A stretch of 64,000 nt of DNA, taken from Heligmosomoides polygyrus polygyrus. Its lineage: Eukaryota > Nematoda > Chromadorea > Rhabditida > Heligmosomidae. Location: positions 6,510,001 to 6,574,000 of the forward strand of contig OX377204.1 in the NCBI GenBank assembly GCA_947396885.1, given 5' to 3'. Shown here in pieces: positions 21,691 through 32,544 of this stretch. Under the pieces are notes generated by a model. That model was given only the letters and a program-made list of their open reading frames with translations, was not told where the DNA came from and made no database searches. Position 1 is the first letter of the stretch; each line of letters begins with the position of its first letter. Both the position numbers and the translations under genes were made by a program.

Positions 21691-22462
21691 AACAGTTGAC
21701 AAACTGGTGACAACTGCAACCTCCTCCTCCTCCCCCCCCCCCCCCCCCCCCCCCTTTCCTCACACTTCCTCCCAACACACTCCCCCAGCACTTCTGTGCA
21801 AACAAACACACGCACACACAAACTCACCCACAGACAAACGACCGTTCTCGCTTATATATAGTAGGATCCTTTAGAGTTGCATATCACACACAAATTTACG
21901 TCCTTCATCACGAAATAGGGGACAGACCAGAATCCACTAGTCCTAGCGTTGGAGTTCTACTACGATGCTGTCCTTGGTCCCATGAAGTGACTACTAGAAT
22001 ACAGTGGAGAATAATACTCCTCATTATGACGTTCAAAGACAAACAATGCTTAAAGGGCCGTGAAAATCATGAAAAACACCAATGTTTTGAGGACGTCTAC
22101 AATGGGGACTAATCAAAACAGAACTCGAGGGACGTAAACGTTAAACTTCTGCATCAGACCAAACATAAATGACGATGTGCCTCTTCTGACACGGGAGACG
22201 TTGTTTAATGCAGATTTCTAGATAATACACCTTGTCCCTGGGTCATTAGAAGGAATGTCATATTTTTGAAGCAAATTGTTACTGTAGCTGTTTGTTCATT
22301 GCTACACTAGTTATGTAATTTCTTCTCATCTTAGCTCTCAATGGTTTGCTGGGTTTTTGTGCAACACGATGTTTTAGATGGAAGTTTATTTAGCAGGGCC
22401 TGACGTCTCGACTTTCGTCTTCAGAAGCCAGAACGTGATGCATCAGATTTATTCTCACTCTA

Positions 22463-23684
22463 CAGGGTGGTCTACATGAAGCGTTACGCAGAAAACTATA
22501 TGCAACTTGTAAGAGTATTGGGAAGGCAAGAAAATTCTGCATAGAATATCATACATCACGTTCAGAATGAGTTCTTTTAGCTTCAATGCAAGCGTCCAAT
22601 CTCTTTTGGAAATTCTTGAGGATGCGCGCGATAATTTCCGGTGAAATGTCGTCCATGCTTTCTCCAGAGCTCTTTTCAGCGAATCTTGTGAACTGTGTAT
22701 GAAAGAGCAGCCCTTTTGCTGCAAGACTGACCAGATGGCGAAATCCATAGGATTGAGATCGGGCGAGTTTGAAGGCCAAACATCCTTCGTCCACAAATCT
22801 GGAAGATTGGTCTCGCACCATTCAAAGATATTCTTGGCAGCGTGAGCTGGTGCCCAATCTTGCTGGAAGGTCAAATCTATGTCCTTAACATCTTCTTGTG
22901 CCCAAGGTATTACCACGTTTTCCAGGATTTGCTTCTCGTAGATTTCGGCTTTGATCTTAACTTCTTTTTGATCAAAAACAGCTTGGTCTTGTCCTGGCCC
23001 GACATTGCAGCTCACACGATAAAGGACTGTGGAAAATGAGCTCATCCAAGTTGACGGCTCTTGCGAATCTTTTTGGCAGCAGTTTCAGTTGATTCTGCGC
23101 GTTTTGGAGTGGTTCGACGGTAAATATCTTCTCGTCCGTCAGTCGCGCTTGTCACCGCGCGTAAGTGCCTTCATCTTTCTGCATTTCTCCAATTTTGAAG
23201 CCTTCAATTCTCCCATGAGGTGCTGTCCTTGGGCAGGTTTGTAGGAATACAATCACAGATCATCACTCGTCAGTCGTTGCATAGTTTAACGAATTACGTT
23301 GTGCTCCTTGGCTAGTTTCCTATTGTGTCTTGCAAGATTTCGGTGTAGCATGTCTTTGACGGCCTTTCGAAGGGCAGAACTCCTGGCAGTTCGTCGTGGT
23401 CTTCCTCTCGGACGATTTTAGATCCCTCCATTCTCTTCGAAACGTTTGATGACGCGTGTACTTGCGTCCAATGCAGTTTGAGCATCTTTAAAGTCGTGGA
23501 AACGGACGACCCGCGTTTGAATATAGCGACTACTGCTGAACGATCCCTAAGCGAAACCATGTTTACCTAGAAACGGAGAATAAGACTGGTCATTGGTGGA
23601 CTAAAAGATACGGAGAGAACGAATAACACCACAGCAAACCACAGGACTTTTTGTAGCGCGTAACACTTCATGTGGACCACCCTG
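22463..23684 (-). mobile_element. maT-type (DD37D) transposon, decayed
   Basis: Inverted ends CAGGGTGGTCTACATGAAGC and (reverse) CAGGGTGGTCCACATGAAGT; left flank TA. Minus frames encode an N-terminal segment (MVSLRDRSAVVAIFKRG) and the catalytic half with FQQDWAPAHAAKNIFEW and WPSNSPDLNPMDFAIW. Exactly 37 residues separate the second Asp (FQQD) and the final Asp (NPMD), the spacing of the maT clade, not mariner (34). Broken by frameshifts. Confidence 0.85.
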
Positions 23685-24141
23685 TGTTTTTTCATGTTAA
23701 AAAAGAGACTCATCAAGACAATTATAATATTTGTTTTTGTTTAGGGAAAATTTAGTATTCCTTGTTTAAATTTTTGGTTTGTGTAAATATAAAAAGTATA
23801 TCAAAAAATATAATAGAATGTATGCGGGTAAATACGCGTCATCCATGCAGCTTTTGCGTTCAAAAATCCTCGAATAGTCATTCAGAAAAGTTAGGACAAC
23901 ATTTTAGACAGATCTACTCCTTATGAAGCTAAACTACTTTTGCGAGATTATATTGTAGGATCCAATATGGTCAATAACCAGATTCTTGAGGATCTTTTAT
24001 TTATTTTTCTGCAAAAATTTAGCTGCCGGTGTTAACTAAGGCATAGACCCTAGGATCGCTGAACGTTCCTTCTTGAAGAGATCGGTGTCAGAAACTTATG
24101 CCTTCACCTAACAGGATCCTGCACTCTAACGTAGTGTGAGG

Positions 24142-24425
24142 GCGCATGGAGGGAAGTCGGAGGAGGCGCCGGCTGTCGCCTGCACCCGATACCAGGTTCC
24201 TGGTTCGGATTTCCCGCCCAGGCCAACCAAGCCTTCCATCCCTCCGAGGTCGGTGAATTGGTACCAGACTTGTCCTGGGAAGCGCTGACTTGTTCATCGG
24301 CTGGCCACCGCAAGATATTGTCTGGCCAAATACGCATTCAACACGCCTCCACGACATCCCCTAGAAGTAGAATGCGTGGCGCATCCCAAAGAGGATTGAA
24401 TAACGCCGTCCTTTATCCTTTACTA
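24142..24425 (+). mobile_element. SINE family 1 copy
   Basis: Head GCATGGAGGGAAGTCGGAGG with a damaged A box, intact B box GGTTCGGATTTCCC, and tail GTCCTTTATCCTTTA. About 10 bp missing near CTGGGAAGCGCTGAC. Confidence 0.85.
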
Positions 24426-24879
24426 AGCTATAGCGTGAATGGTGCTTTTTATAAAACTGAGAGGAAGGACCATGTAAATAATTTGACGTACTGAACGAAG
24501 GGTGCGATCCCCCCTTTAGGAGTAGCGCAGCATTTTGCTTTCTTTCCCGCTCCTTATAGGGGACGTAGCAGCTGTTCGCCGAAGGCGCTTTTTGTCAAGG
24601 CATCACTTTCTCTGCAGAATCCCTTAACTAGTGATTATGAGTCGTAATTACCCTCCAAAGAAGGTGTGCTAAGGCCTAATTAGTACAAAACTGACGAAAA
24701 GGGCATCGTCAGCAGACAGATTTTCGAACTCTTTGACACTCAGTGGGGAGATCTTTTTAAGACTCGTAGTGTTGACCGACTTCAACTGTTCCTTCAACCC
24801 GTCCACCCAATTACTCCCTTATACGTCGATCGAAACCTTCACGCCTGGTAGCAAAACGGCATTAGACTGGTTTAGAAGA

Positions 24880-24975
24880 GCAGAGGAGCACAGGCGGCTT
24901 TTTCGACCGGCTTCGGATGTCGTTGTATGGACCAAATATGCATTCAAAGTGCCTCCACGAAGTCAGTCAGTGGAA
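24880..24975 (+). mobile_element. SINE family 1 fragment
   Basis: Only a middle piece is recognisable: GTCGTTGTATGGACCAAATA then GCATTCAAAGTGCCTCCACG. It lies in a composite open frame that is not a gene. Confidence 0.45.
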
Positions 24976-25256
24976 GAAAAGACAGAATTGGTTTTCGTCA
25001 CGCACGCCAAAGGCGCTGGTCAACATCGACTTCTATCCTCTGTCTTCTTGTCGTTCTTGTATCGATTAGATCCTTCTTTTAGTGAAACTGCGAGAAGTTC
25101 CCTAATGACGAGTTTGGGCATCCATTTCGTTGGAGGCGTAACTTTACCTCGCATGGTGTCCCTTTTAACCCAACAAAAAGAGATAATGATAACGTTCAGT
25201 GCTGATCGTGAGCTGGTGAACAAGTCAGTGTTTTATCCATCCCATACAGGCTTTTG

Positions 25257-25548
25257 CGGCGCGTGTAGCGCAGTCGGAGGAGGCGCCGACGGTTGCACCC
25301 AATACCAGGTTCCTGGTTCGGATTTGCCACCTAGGCCAACCAAGTCTTCCATGCCTCCGTGGTTGGTGAATTGGTACGAGACGTGTCTTGGAAGGATAAA
25401 ACGCTGACTTGTTCATCGGCTAGCCACCGCAAGTCATTGTATGGCCAATTACACATTCAAATCGCTTCCACGATGTCCCGTAGAAGTAGAATGCGTGGCG
25501 CATCCCAAAAGCAATTTATTAACGCCGTCTTTATCCTTTATCCTTTAT
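25257..25548 (+). mobile_element. SINE family 1, full-length copy
   Basis: Head GTGTAGCGCAGTCGGAGGAG, B box GGTTCGGATTTGCC, full body and a tail with two TTTATCC units. Confidence 0.88.
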
Positions 25549-25574
25549 ACAAGCTCTTTATCGGTTCAAAACAC

Positions 25575-25685
25575 TTGAGTGGAGATGGAAAGCTTGGATG
25601 GTTCGGGGAGAGGGACCCGAACCAAAAGCTCCTGTTGGGGTTCACGCAGTAGCCGGTACTTCCTCAGACAGCGCCACCCGCCAGG
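25575..25685 (-). mobile_element. SINE family 1, 5'-part
   Basis: The reverse strand shows the head GTGGCGCTGTCTGAGGAAGT and GGTTCGGGTCCCTC. Only the tRNA-like half remains. Confidence 0.6.
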
Positions 25686-26180
25686 CTTTGCTGAACTTTC
25701 TGACTGGCCACTTTCTCGGGGCAATCTGTTCCATGGTTAATTTCTCGAAACAAAGTATTCCACCTTTAACGCGAATGTGTGGATTCTCCAGTGTCCCGTC
25801 CACGTTTCTTCCAGAGACTGCTGAGGCAGAAGAAGTGGTGAGAGTCTGAGCAAGCGCCGGCGAGATGGCGTGTGCGAGTTCTGCGACATGCTCAAATATT
25901 AAGAATTATCGATAGGATTTTCCACGGAAGAACCCTAAGCAATTCACCGTCAAAGTGACAGATGTGACGACTAGCCACTACTTCCTGCTTTATTTACGAG
26001 GGCTGGATCGCATAAGGGCAGAGAAAGCTCGCCTTGCAGAACAAGGCGCATCTTCTAAACCTACTTCTTAGAAGAAATATATGTAATCGACCATAGTTTT
26101 AGAAGATCTATTTTGTTTTGTCTTTGGTTTGGCCTGAAAGCTAGGTAGGAACAAGAGTAGGCGCTAGCCAATCTGAGTGC

Positions 26181-26436
26181 GGAATGCGCCACGATTGTGC
26201 TTCTTCAGGATATGTAGGGGTCTAAATGGGCATTTCCATTTAGACTAATTCCCAATGACTTGCGATGGTCAATTTAGAGTTTGTTAATCCTTGCGGACAG
26301 ATCTCGTACCAATTCACCGACATTGGAGGAGTGGAAGATCTGGTTGGCTTGTGCGGACCCGAATGAAGAACCTTGATTTGGGGGTGTACATGGACACCGG
26401 CGCCCTCTCTGACTTCGTCACCACGCGCTCATTCAG
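26181..26436 (-). mobile_element. SINE family 1, decayed copy
   Basis: A decayed 3' part (AATGCGCCACGATTGTGCTT) and the head half (CGTGGTGACGAAGTCAGAGA on the reverse strand) are separated by altered sequence. Confidence 0.5.
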
Positions 26437-26479
26437 AATTGACATATTATATGCAGAGAGAGAGTAGTCTTAATGCTTC

Positions 26480-27062
26480 TGTGCCACGCAGGTTTGTTAT
26501 AGTGGAACAACTTTATTCGGCCGACGTTTCGACAACTTCGTCGTTTTCAAAGGCCTGAAAGAAGTTCGAAACCTAAGACCACACACTCATTTCGGCAAAA
26601 ACGTCCTTCTTCAGCTCTGTTAGTTCCAATATTTCCTACGAATGTCAAGCAGAATCTAACTGAAGCAAGCCGAACTCACCGTTGTTCCACAAGTCCTGAA
26701 GGAACGCTCAACTACGCTATCACCATTGAGCAACTGAGACCTACCAACTGCGGATCCATACTGATGTTAAGTGTATAGATTGCACGGTCTCAGAGCTCGC
26801 ACAGCGGGATGAACGGCAAAAACTCACTGGTGATCGAAATGCACTCACTTCGGTTATTCATTGTTGGATTACGTTCGCGGATCCAGAAGGCCTCTAGGGC
26901 CTTCTGGGACCGATCTCACTTTCACGAAGCAACACAGTGCATTTAATATTAAAATCGTCTCCGTGATGGACATCCACTCGATGTTTACCGAGTGGGGTTA
27001 CCAAACTACGCTTTTCCTTACCAGCAAGATGTTCCCTGATGCGAACGCGTAGCGCTCTCCCT
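26480..27062 (-). mobile_element. Penelope-like GIY-YIG fragment
   Basis: Minus frames read GETGRALRVRIREHLAGKEK, then TPLGKHRVDVHHGDDFNIKC and ERNPTMNNRSECISIT. The GETGR..RIREH block is the conserved core of GIY-YIG endonucleases in Penelope-like elements. Flanked by AAAGGCCTGAAAGAAG-type terminal sequence. The 5' end of a SINE piece follows directly. Confidence 0.68.
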
Positions 27063-27076
27063 GTTTCCCCCAATAT

Positions 27077-27372
27077 ATGAGGCGCCGACTGTCGCCTGCA
27101 CCGGATACCAGGTTCCTGGTTCGGATTTCCCGCCCAGGCCAACCAAGCCTTCCATCCCTCCGGGGTCGGTGAATTGGTGCCAGACTTGTCTGGGAAGGAT
27201 AAAGCACTGACTTGTATCAGCTGCATGTATCAGCTGTATCAGCAGCACATCAGCTGGCCACCGCAAGTCATTGTGTAGCCAAATACGCATTCAACACTCC
27301 TCCACGACATCCCGTAGAAGTAGAATGCGTGACGCATCCCAAAGAGGATTGAATAACGCCGTCCTTTATCTA
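27077..27372 (+). mobile_element. SINE family 1 copy, 5' end trimmed
   Basis: Begins at GAGGCGCCGACTGTCGCC without the A box. B box intact. A TATCAGCTGCATG-type insertion of about 35 bp (27213-27249) lies near TTGTATCAGC. Tail CGTCCTTTATC. Confidence 0.82.
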
Positions 27373-27375
27373 TTT

Positions 27376-27575
27376 AATAGGCCTTTGCCTTTGCTAATCA
27401 AGCCTATCATTCTCCCGAAGTTAGCGAGAATTGGTACCACACTTGTCTGAGAAAAATGGAACGTAGATCTGACGCAAAGTAGACCATTGCATGTAAGCGT
27501 TCAAATTGGCTGCACGACAAGTGTAATGCGCGGCGCATTCTGCGAAGGAATTCATTAACGTTATCCTTTACCCTT
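27376..27575 (+). mobile_element. SINE family 1, decayed copy in tandem
   Basis: Follows the previous copy head to tail: AATTGGTACCACACTTGTCT, GTAATGCGCGGCGCATTCTG, tail TTATCCTTTACCC. Confidence 0.6.
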
Positions 27576-27579
27576 ATTT

Positions 27580-28439
27580 TTAATAGGTTTGTAACCGATC
27601 CTTGTAAGATCACCGGATTTGAGACCCTTCTCAAAGGAACATGAAAAGCTCCCACCCCTGAAGGCATGCACCATTTCAGGCACATGCACTTCGATGAGGC
27701 CACCATCAGTTTTAATTTATTTTTTAGTGTCCAAGGCCTTATCTTGTTAATTAAACGACGGCCACAGAGATGACGTATTCGTCAAACAGAGATAGCGATG
27801 ACTGGAATTAATACAGCGTAGGAAAAACCTTCAACAACCGTTGCTAAGCGCTTTGTTTCTAGCGAACGAGTCAAGCGACCGAAAAACCGGTGAGAATGAT
27901 CATCTTGCCATGAGGCAGGATGTTCCGTAATGTTTAGTGTTTGAAAGCTGCCTTTCTCGAGAAATTATTCAAGTATGGTGAGAAGCTGTGCTCCGAATAT
28001 ACATCCAAATTCAGAAAGCCATGAAGAAAGAAGTCGCTCAGCGCGTGTGGACTTTTACGTGGATATGTTGATCGGAAGACTGATTTTGCAAATGGCCATT
28101 ATCGATCGATTTTAACGATTTCCCAGAGGTGACCGCTCAAGATTACGTTATCATGAATTTCTTGCGCGATGGACGACTTCACAAAATAAGTGAACGATAT
28201 CCGTTATTATGAAATGCTGGGAAGAAGTTCTAGCCAATGGTAAGATCGACCGCTAAACCACTTGCAATCCATCGTCCGACCAATTCAACAGATTGGACGA
28301 GGACCTCATCCTATTCCCATGTCTTATCCCATAATTCACAACAAGCGAGGGTATTGTGCCTACCTTTTTATTTGTCGGAGGAGAAAGGAGAAGGAAAACC
28401 GATGCGACCTGGGCGTTGCATTCTAATTCTTCGGGGAGA
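27580..28439. other. Gene-free stretch
   Basis: No exon, repeat end or RNA gene could be recognised. Short open frames lack codon-level support. Confidence 0.35.
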
Positions 28440-28620
28440 AGCGCCAATCAAACGTTTGGCAGCCGGCAGTCCTCTGAAATTCTGGCTGAATCCTTTCAAA
28501 GCTTGCCTCCCTCCAAGGTCGTTGAACAGGTACCATAATTCTTTGTATAGGCAAAATGCGCGTTCACATTGTACACACGATATTCCGTTGGAATAGAAAG
28601 CGTGGCGCATCCCAGACACA
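28440..28620 (+). mobile_element. SINE family 1, decayed copy
   Basis: Traces: GCTTGCCTCCCTCCAAGGTC, AACAGGTACCATAATTC, AATAGAAAGCGTGGCGCATC. The head is lost. Confidence 0.5.
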
Positions 28621-28744
28621 AATGGCCTAAAAATATCCTAAGCCCTGTTTTCCTTTAAGGATAGGGTCTCGCATCACTGGATGGGCAACGCATTCAACTC
28701 TTATTTGGCACCGTACGGGAAATTTGGATGCATATTTGACCTAT

Positions 28745-29041
28745 GGGCGCGTGTGGCGCAGTCGGAGGAGGCGCGACTGTCGCGTGCACCCGATACCAGG
28801 TTCCTGGCTCGGATTTCCCGCCTAGGCCAACCAAGCCTTCCATCCCTCCGGGGTCGGTGAATTGGTACCAGACTCGTCTGGGAAGGATAAAGCGCTGACT
28901 TGTTCATCGGCTGGCCACCGCAAGTCATTGTATGGCCAAATACGCATTCATGTCGCCTCCACGACATCCCGTAGAAGTAGAATGCGCTGGCGCATCCCAG
29001 AAGGGATTGAGTAACGCCGTCCTTTATCCTTTATTATCTTT
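28745..29041 (+). mobile_element. SINE family 1, full-length with 12-bp target duplication
   Basis: Bounded by TATTTGACCTAT at 28733-28744 and 29042-29053. Head GCGCGTGTGGCGCAGTCGGA (A box TGGCGCAGTCGG), B box GGCTCGGATTTCCC, tail GTCCTTTATCCTTTATTATC. One of three copies whose exact ends are fixed by a duplication. Confidence 0.93.
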
Positions 29042-29099
29042 TATTTGACCTATACGGTCAGCTACGGTGCCAAGGATCTAAAAATCTGCCCTTGCGAGG

Positions 29100-29232
29100 C
29101 TTTCTGATACCAGCTGTTTGATTCCGAAGGGACGGAAGGCTTGGATGGCTTGGCCGTGACACGAAACAAAAACCTCGAGTCGAGGTGAACGTGACAACCT
29201 GCGCGTCTTCCGACTGGGCTAAAAACCGCTCA
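29100..29232 (-). mobile_element. SINE family 1, 5'-half
   Basis: Reverse strand: TAGCCCAGTCGGAAGACGCG head, then decayed B-box area. The 3' half is absent. Confidence 0.6.
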
Positions 29233-29639
29233 TTAGGGAATGTTACCGTATTCCCAGTCTCTAGTGATCCTATTAGCTCCTAAACATTGTTTTGCAACTG
29301 TAAGCCGGTTAAAAAGGAGTATTTAATAGGCTACATCATCTTTGAATGAGGGAGGGCGGTTCAATTACTCTAGGGGCTTGTCAACTACATGATCCCATCA
29401 AAGTTTCAGCATACAGCTTCCTCGTCTTTTGTAAATTCTATGCAGCTTATCTTTCATGTTTGAATTTTCGAAGTAAATTTTTTCATAGACACGTACGACG
29501 TATGTCCCCCACTACAGAGATTTCGAGTGCGGTTTTGCTCTGTAGAATTTCAGTCTTCTATCAACATAGCATCTAGAGTGTTCTGCATGTTCCAAAAAGC
29601 ACTGTTGAGAACTCGTAACTTTCCACTGATGGGTAAGAA

Positions 29640-29922
29640 CGACGTTTACCAATCTCTTTTCGGATGCGCCGCGCATTCTTCTTCTGCGAGATGTCATGGA
29701 GGCGGTATTTGGCCATAAAATGACTTGCGGAATTGCGGTGGCCAGCAGATGAACAAATCAGCGCTTTGCCCATCCCTGACAATTCTGGTACCAATTCACC
29801 GAACCCGGAGGGATGAAATGCTTGGTTGTCCTGGCCGGAAAACTCGAACCAAGACCCTGGTATCGGTGCACTCAGCAGCGGTCACCTTTTCTGAGTGCGC
29901 TCCACGCGTTCGAGACGTTCAC
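29640..29922 (-). mobile_element. SINE family 1, full-length decayed copy
   Basis: Reverse strand carries the head GTGGAGCGCACTCAGAAAAG, GGTTCGAGTTTTCC (B box), body and GGTAAACGTC 3' region. A mariner lies 11 bp to its right. Confidence 0.78.
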
Positions 29923-29933
29923 ATTAGGAAGTA

Positions 29934-31192
29934 TTAGGTTGGAAAAAAGTCTCTTCACACTTCGAAATTTTTTTACCCTTCCCCTTGTAAACGCACTAGC
30001 CAATGTTGATTGCTGATTTCGCAATCCTATCACACTTGTCTACCGTTCGCACGCAGACACAGGTTAAGACTCTTCTTGTAATTCGTTATCCGTCCAATCT
30101 TCCTGACTCAATGGCAGATCTACCTCATGGCCGTTTTCAGCACGGCATTCTTCAAGAATTCATTAAAGAATCCACAGCACGTCAGGCAGCAGACCAAATT
30201 AACCACATATATGGCTTGGGATCTACTACTCATCGCGCCTGTTATGAGTGGTTCGGAAAGTCTTTAAAGGGAGATTATTCACTCGAAGACAAAGAAGGTC
30301 AGGAGGGCCAACTGAATTGGACGGCACTAAACTACTCCATCTTCTTCGTACCGATAGTAGGCAGACGACACGTCAGCTGGCAGAGAAGCTCGAAGTGTCT
30401 CATAGGATAGTGGGGATCCATCTGAAGAATCTTGGCTTTCATGGAAATTTGGAGCTTGGATTCCACATGCCCTGTCAGACACTCAGAAAGGTCGACGGCT
30501 CTCCATCGCTGCTTCTCTTCTGTCCAGATAAGGAAGAAAATCGTTTCTTCCGCGGATTGTGACAGGCGAAGAGTCCTGGGTTCTGTGTGCCAACTTCCGA
30601 GGAAAAGGCAATGGGTACAATAGGGAGAGAGCCCTAAGTCTGATCTCAAGCCCAATGTTCACGAACGGAAGATTCTCTTGAGTGTTTGGTGGATATCAGA
30701 GGAGTGATTTATCGGCAAACTCTCAGAAGTGGAGAGACACTTACTGCTGTCACATACTGCGGCCAACTCCACAAAGTCGTCGCAACTCTCCAAGAAAACA
30801 GGCCGGAGACGTCAAAGGTGATGATCCTGCATGACGATGCAAAGCCACATGTTGCAAGACTCACAAGAAAAACAATAAAGGGGATGGGCTGGGAGGTAAT
30901 GCCACATCCACCGTATAGCCCTGATCTCGCCCCTACCGACTACCATCTCTTCCGTGCTCTCAAGCAAGAAATTGGAGAGAAATATTTTGGAACGGATGAA
31001 GACCTCAAAAATTGGATTTATCAATGGTTCGACTCCAGAACTGCAGTCTTTTAAGCGAGAGGAATTGGAAAATTACCCAGTCTTTGGAGAAGTGTAGTAG
31101 AACAAAATAGAGTTTATCTCAATTGATTTGACTTCGTAGTTGTGAAGTAATAAATCTTTGAAAAAAATGAAAAGACTTTTTTTCCAACCTAA
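29934..31192 (+). mobile_element. mariner element with intact ends
   Basis: TTAGGTTGGAAAAAAGTC at 29934 and its inverted copy ending at 31192 are flanked by TA (29932-29933, 31193-31194). Transposase begins MADLPHGRFQHGILQEFIKE at 30111 and continues as SLKGDYSLEDK, frameshift, ETTRQLAEKLEVSHRIV-like HTH, VTGEESWVLCANF (first Asp replaced by Glu in TGEES), then ILHDDAKPHVARLTRK and YSPDLAPTDYHLFRAL with a D34D spacing. At least three frameshifts. The best-preserved mariner in the window. Confidence 0.92.
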
Positions 31193-31194
31193 TA

Positions 31195-31790
31195 CAAGCT
31201 TGTATGAAGCTGTGCTTCTCAAGTTGTCGACTTCAGCGTTCAAGGTATCTCATTTATAACCGTTCCTGTGAGTCTCAGGCCTTGTGAGCCCCTAGCTGGT
31301 ATCATACGTCGTGGCAGGTTCTACAGGTGCAGGTGAAATTTTTTTTACAAGTATCTCTTTTTATTGCGCAAGTATTATATGTATATTCTATTATTTTATA
31401 TTCTATCGAGCAAGTAACGTTATGAGATTGTGCAGTTTTCAGTCTAAATTGGACAGCTTTGAATTTGAAAGCGAACGCCCTTGGAAATGAAATTGGCATC
31501 ATATAAACAAGTAATAGTATTTAAAGTTTAGATAGATATTTGACCAATCTATATTTAACCAAGTTAAAATTACTTTTTGTGAAAAAAATTGAATTGAAAA
31601 TTCACCTTTGTAGAGTGTCTTATAGAAGAAATAGCTAAACTGTTCGTATGAACATAAAATTATTATCATTTGAATTCAAAAAATATTTTTGGGTTTATTC
31701 TCATTGATTAATTTGCTGGTGTGTGTTATTGGAAGACACACACCTGTTCTATGCATTCTACTGTCTATTAGAATGATAGTGTAATTTTAG
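31195..31790. other. Gene-free AT-rich stretch
   Basis: Nothing assignable; only short frames. Confidence 0.35.
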
Positions 31791-31794
31791 TTGG

Positions 31795-32060
31795 CATGTG
31801 AATAAATCGAGAAACCGGAAAAGCAAAAACAATAGACGGAGTACACCACCATTCTCCAGTTTTTCACTTTTGGCAAACAAGACTGAATCAAATAAACACT
31901 GCAATGTTCTAGAAGAGTGCACGCTGCAATCACTTCACATAAAGGAATTCCATAAAAGTGAAAGACGGAATACGGAACGGAAGAGCTCAAAAATGGGCGG
32001 AAACCGGAATACGAAACACGGAAACGGAAATGACTCAAAACTCATTACTTCGTGTAATTT
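31795..32060 (-). mobile_element. CCGTTTCCG-rich MITE-like repeat, copy 1
   Basis: Contains GACGGAATACGGAACGGAAG and ACCGGAATACGAAACACGGA then AACGGAAATG, the reverse complement of blocks at 46876 and 49140. Confidence 0.55.
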
Positions 32061-32287
32061 TCATAAATAAATATATACATCCATAATGGTAGTAAATAAC
32101 TGAGCGACCCGTGAGTTACCGTCAGCGAATTTAGGAAGCTCGCAAGGTAGTAGGCGACTGTTTTCCAGTAACATATAACAAGAAAAAAATCCTTGTATTC
32201 GTATCATTACTAAGACGACTTTTCAAACATTGCTGGTGCAACAAATAGAAAATGCAAAATTATTCTATAAATAGGAAGAAAGTCGTC

Positions 32288-32450
32288 ATAATGATGTTTT
32301 ATTGCGATCAAAACTTATACCGCCAGGCGGGACTCGAACCCGCACCTCTGACCAGGCGGGAATGCTCTACGCCATTACACCACCGGCGCCGTTTGATCGA
32401 ACGCAACATCAACACCTCGTGGGACCGATCAGCACTCACCCACTATCCAG
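32288..32450 (-). mobile_element. tRNA-like SINE, second family, left arm of an inverted pair
   Basis: Reverse strand: GGCGCCGGTGGTGTAATGGC...CAGAGGTGCGGGTTCGAGTC with perfect T stem GCGGG/CCCGC and acceptor pairing GCGCCGG/CTGGCGG. D and anticodon arms do not fold, so it is tRNA-like, not a tRNA gene. Confidence 0.7.
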
Positions 32451-32544
32451 CCACTTGAGGCTTAAAGAAACTGATTTGAATTGTTTCTATCAAGACAATC
32501 AGCTTAACTGGTTCCATGCTGATATTAGCGGCCGGTTCATCCCG

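Larger units (their letters stand above)
20437..21866 (-). mobile_element. HINE/Helentron-like non-autonomous element carrying minisatellites
   Basis: Read on the minus strand, the 5' end is TCCTACTATATATAAGCGAG and the 3' end is a hairpin CCAGACGTT...AACGTCTGG preceded by GGGTTTGGGGCGAAGCCCCA. The same ends occur at 57849-58723. The centre holds two tandem arrays. A terminal hairpin, lack of TIRs and a tandem-repeat core fit Helentron-associated elements. No Rep/helicase ORF is present. Confidence 0.72.

Noticed and set aside
21471..21874. Open frames with CRRRAKDV-like and poly-Gly repeats
   Set aside because: Produced by the GCGACATCGGTGACA tandem array and a poly-C run inside the HINE-like element.
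24733..25407. 224-residue open frame, the longest apart from the RTE
   Set aside because: Its second half is a SINE copy read through the body, and the first half has no recognisable domain or splice context. Composite artefact.
32335..32410. Possible functional tRNA genes at 32, 54 and 62 kb
   Set aside because: A and B boxes and T stems are good, but D and anticodon arms do not fold and every unit sits in a repeat or foldback.
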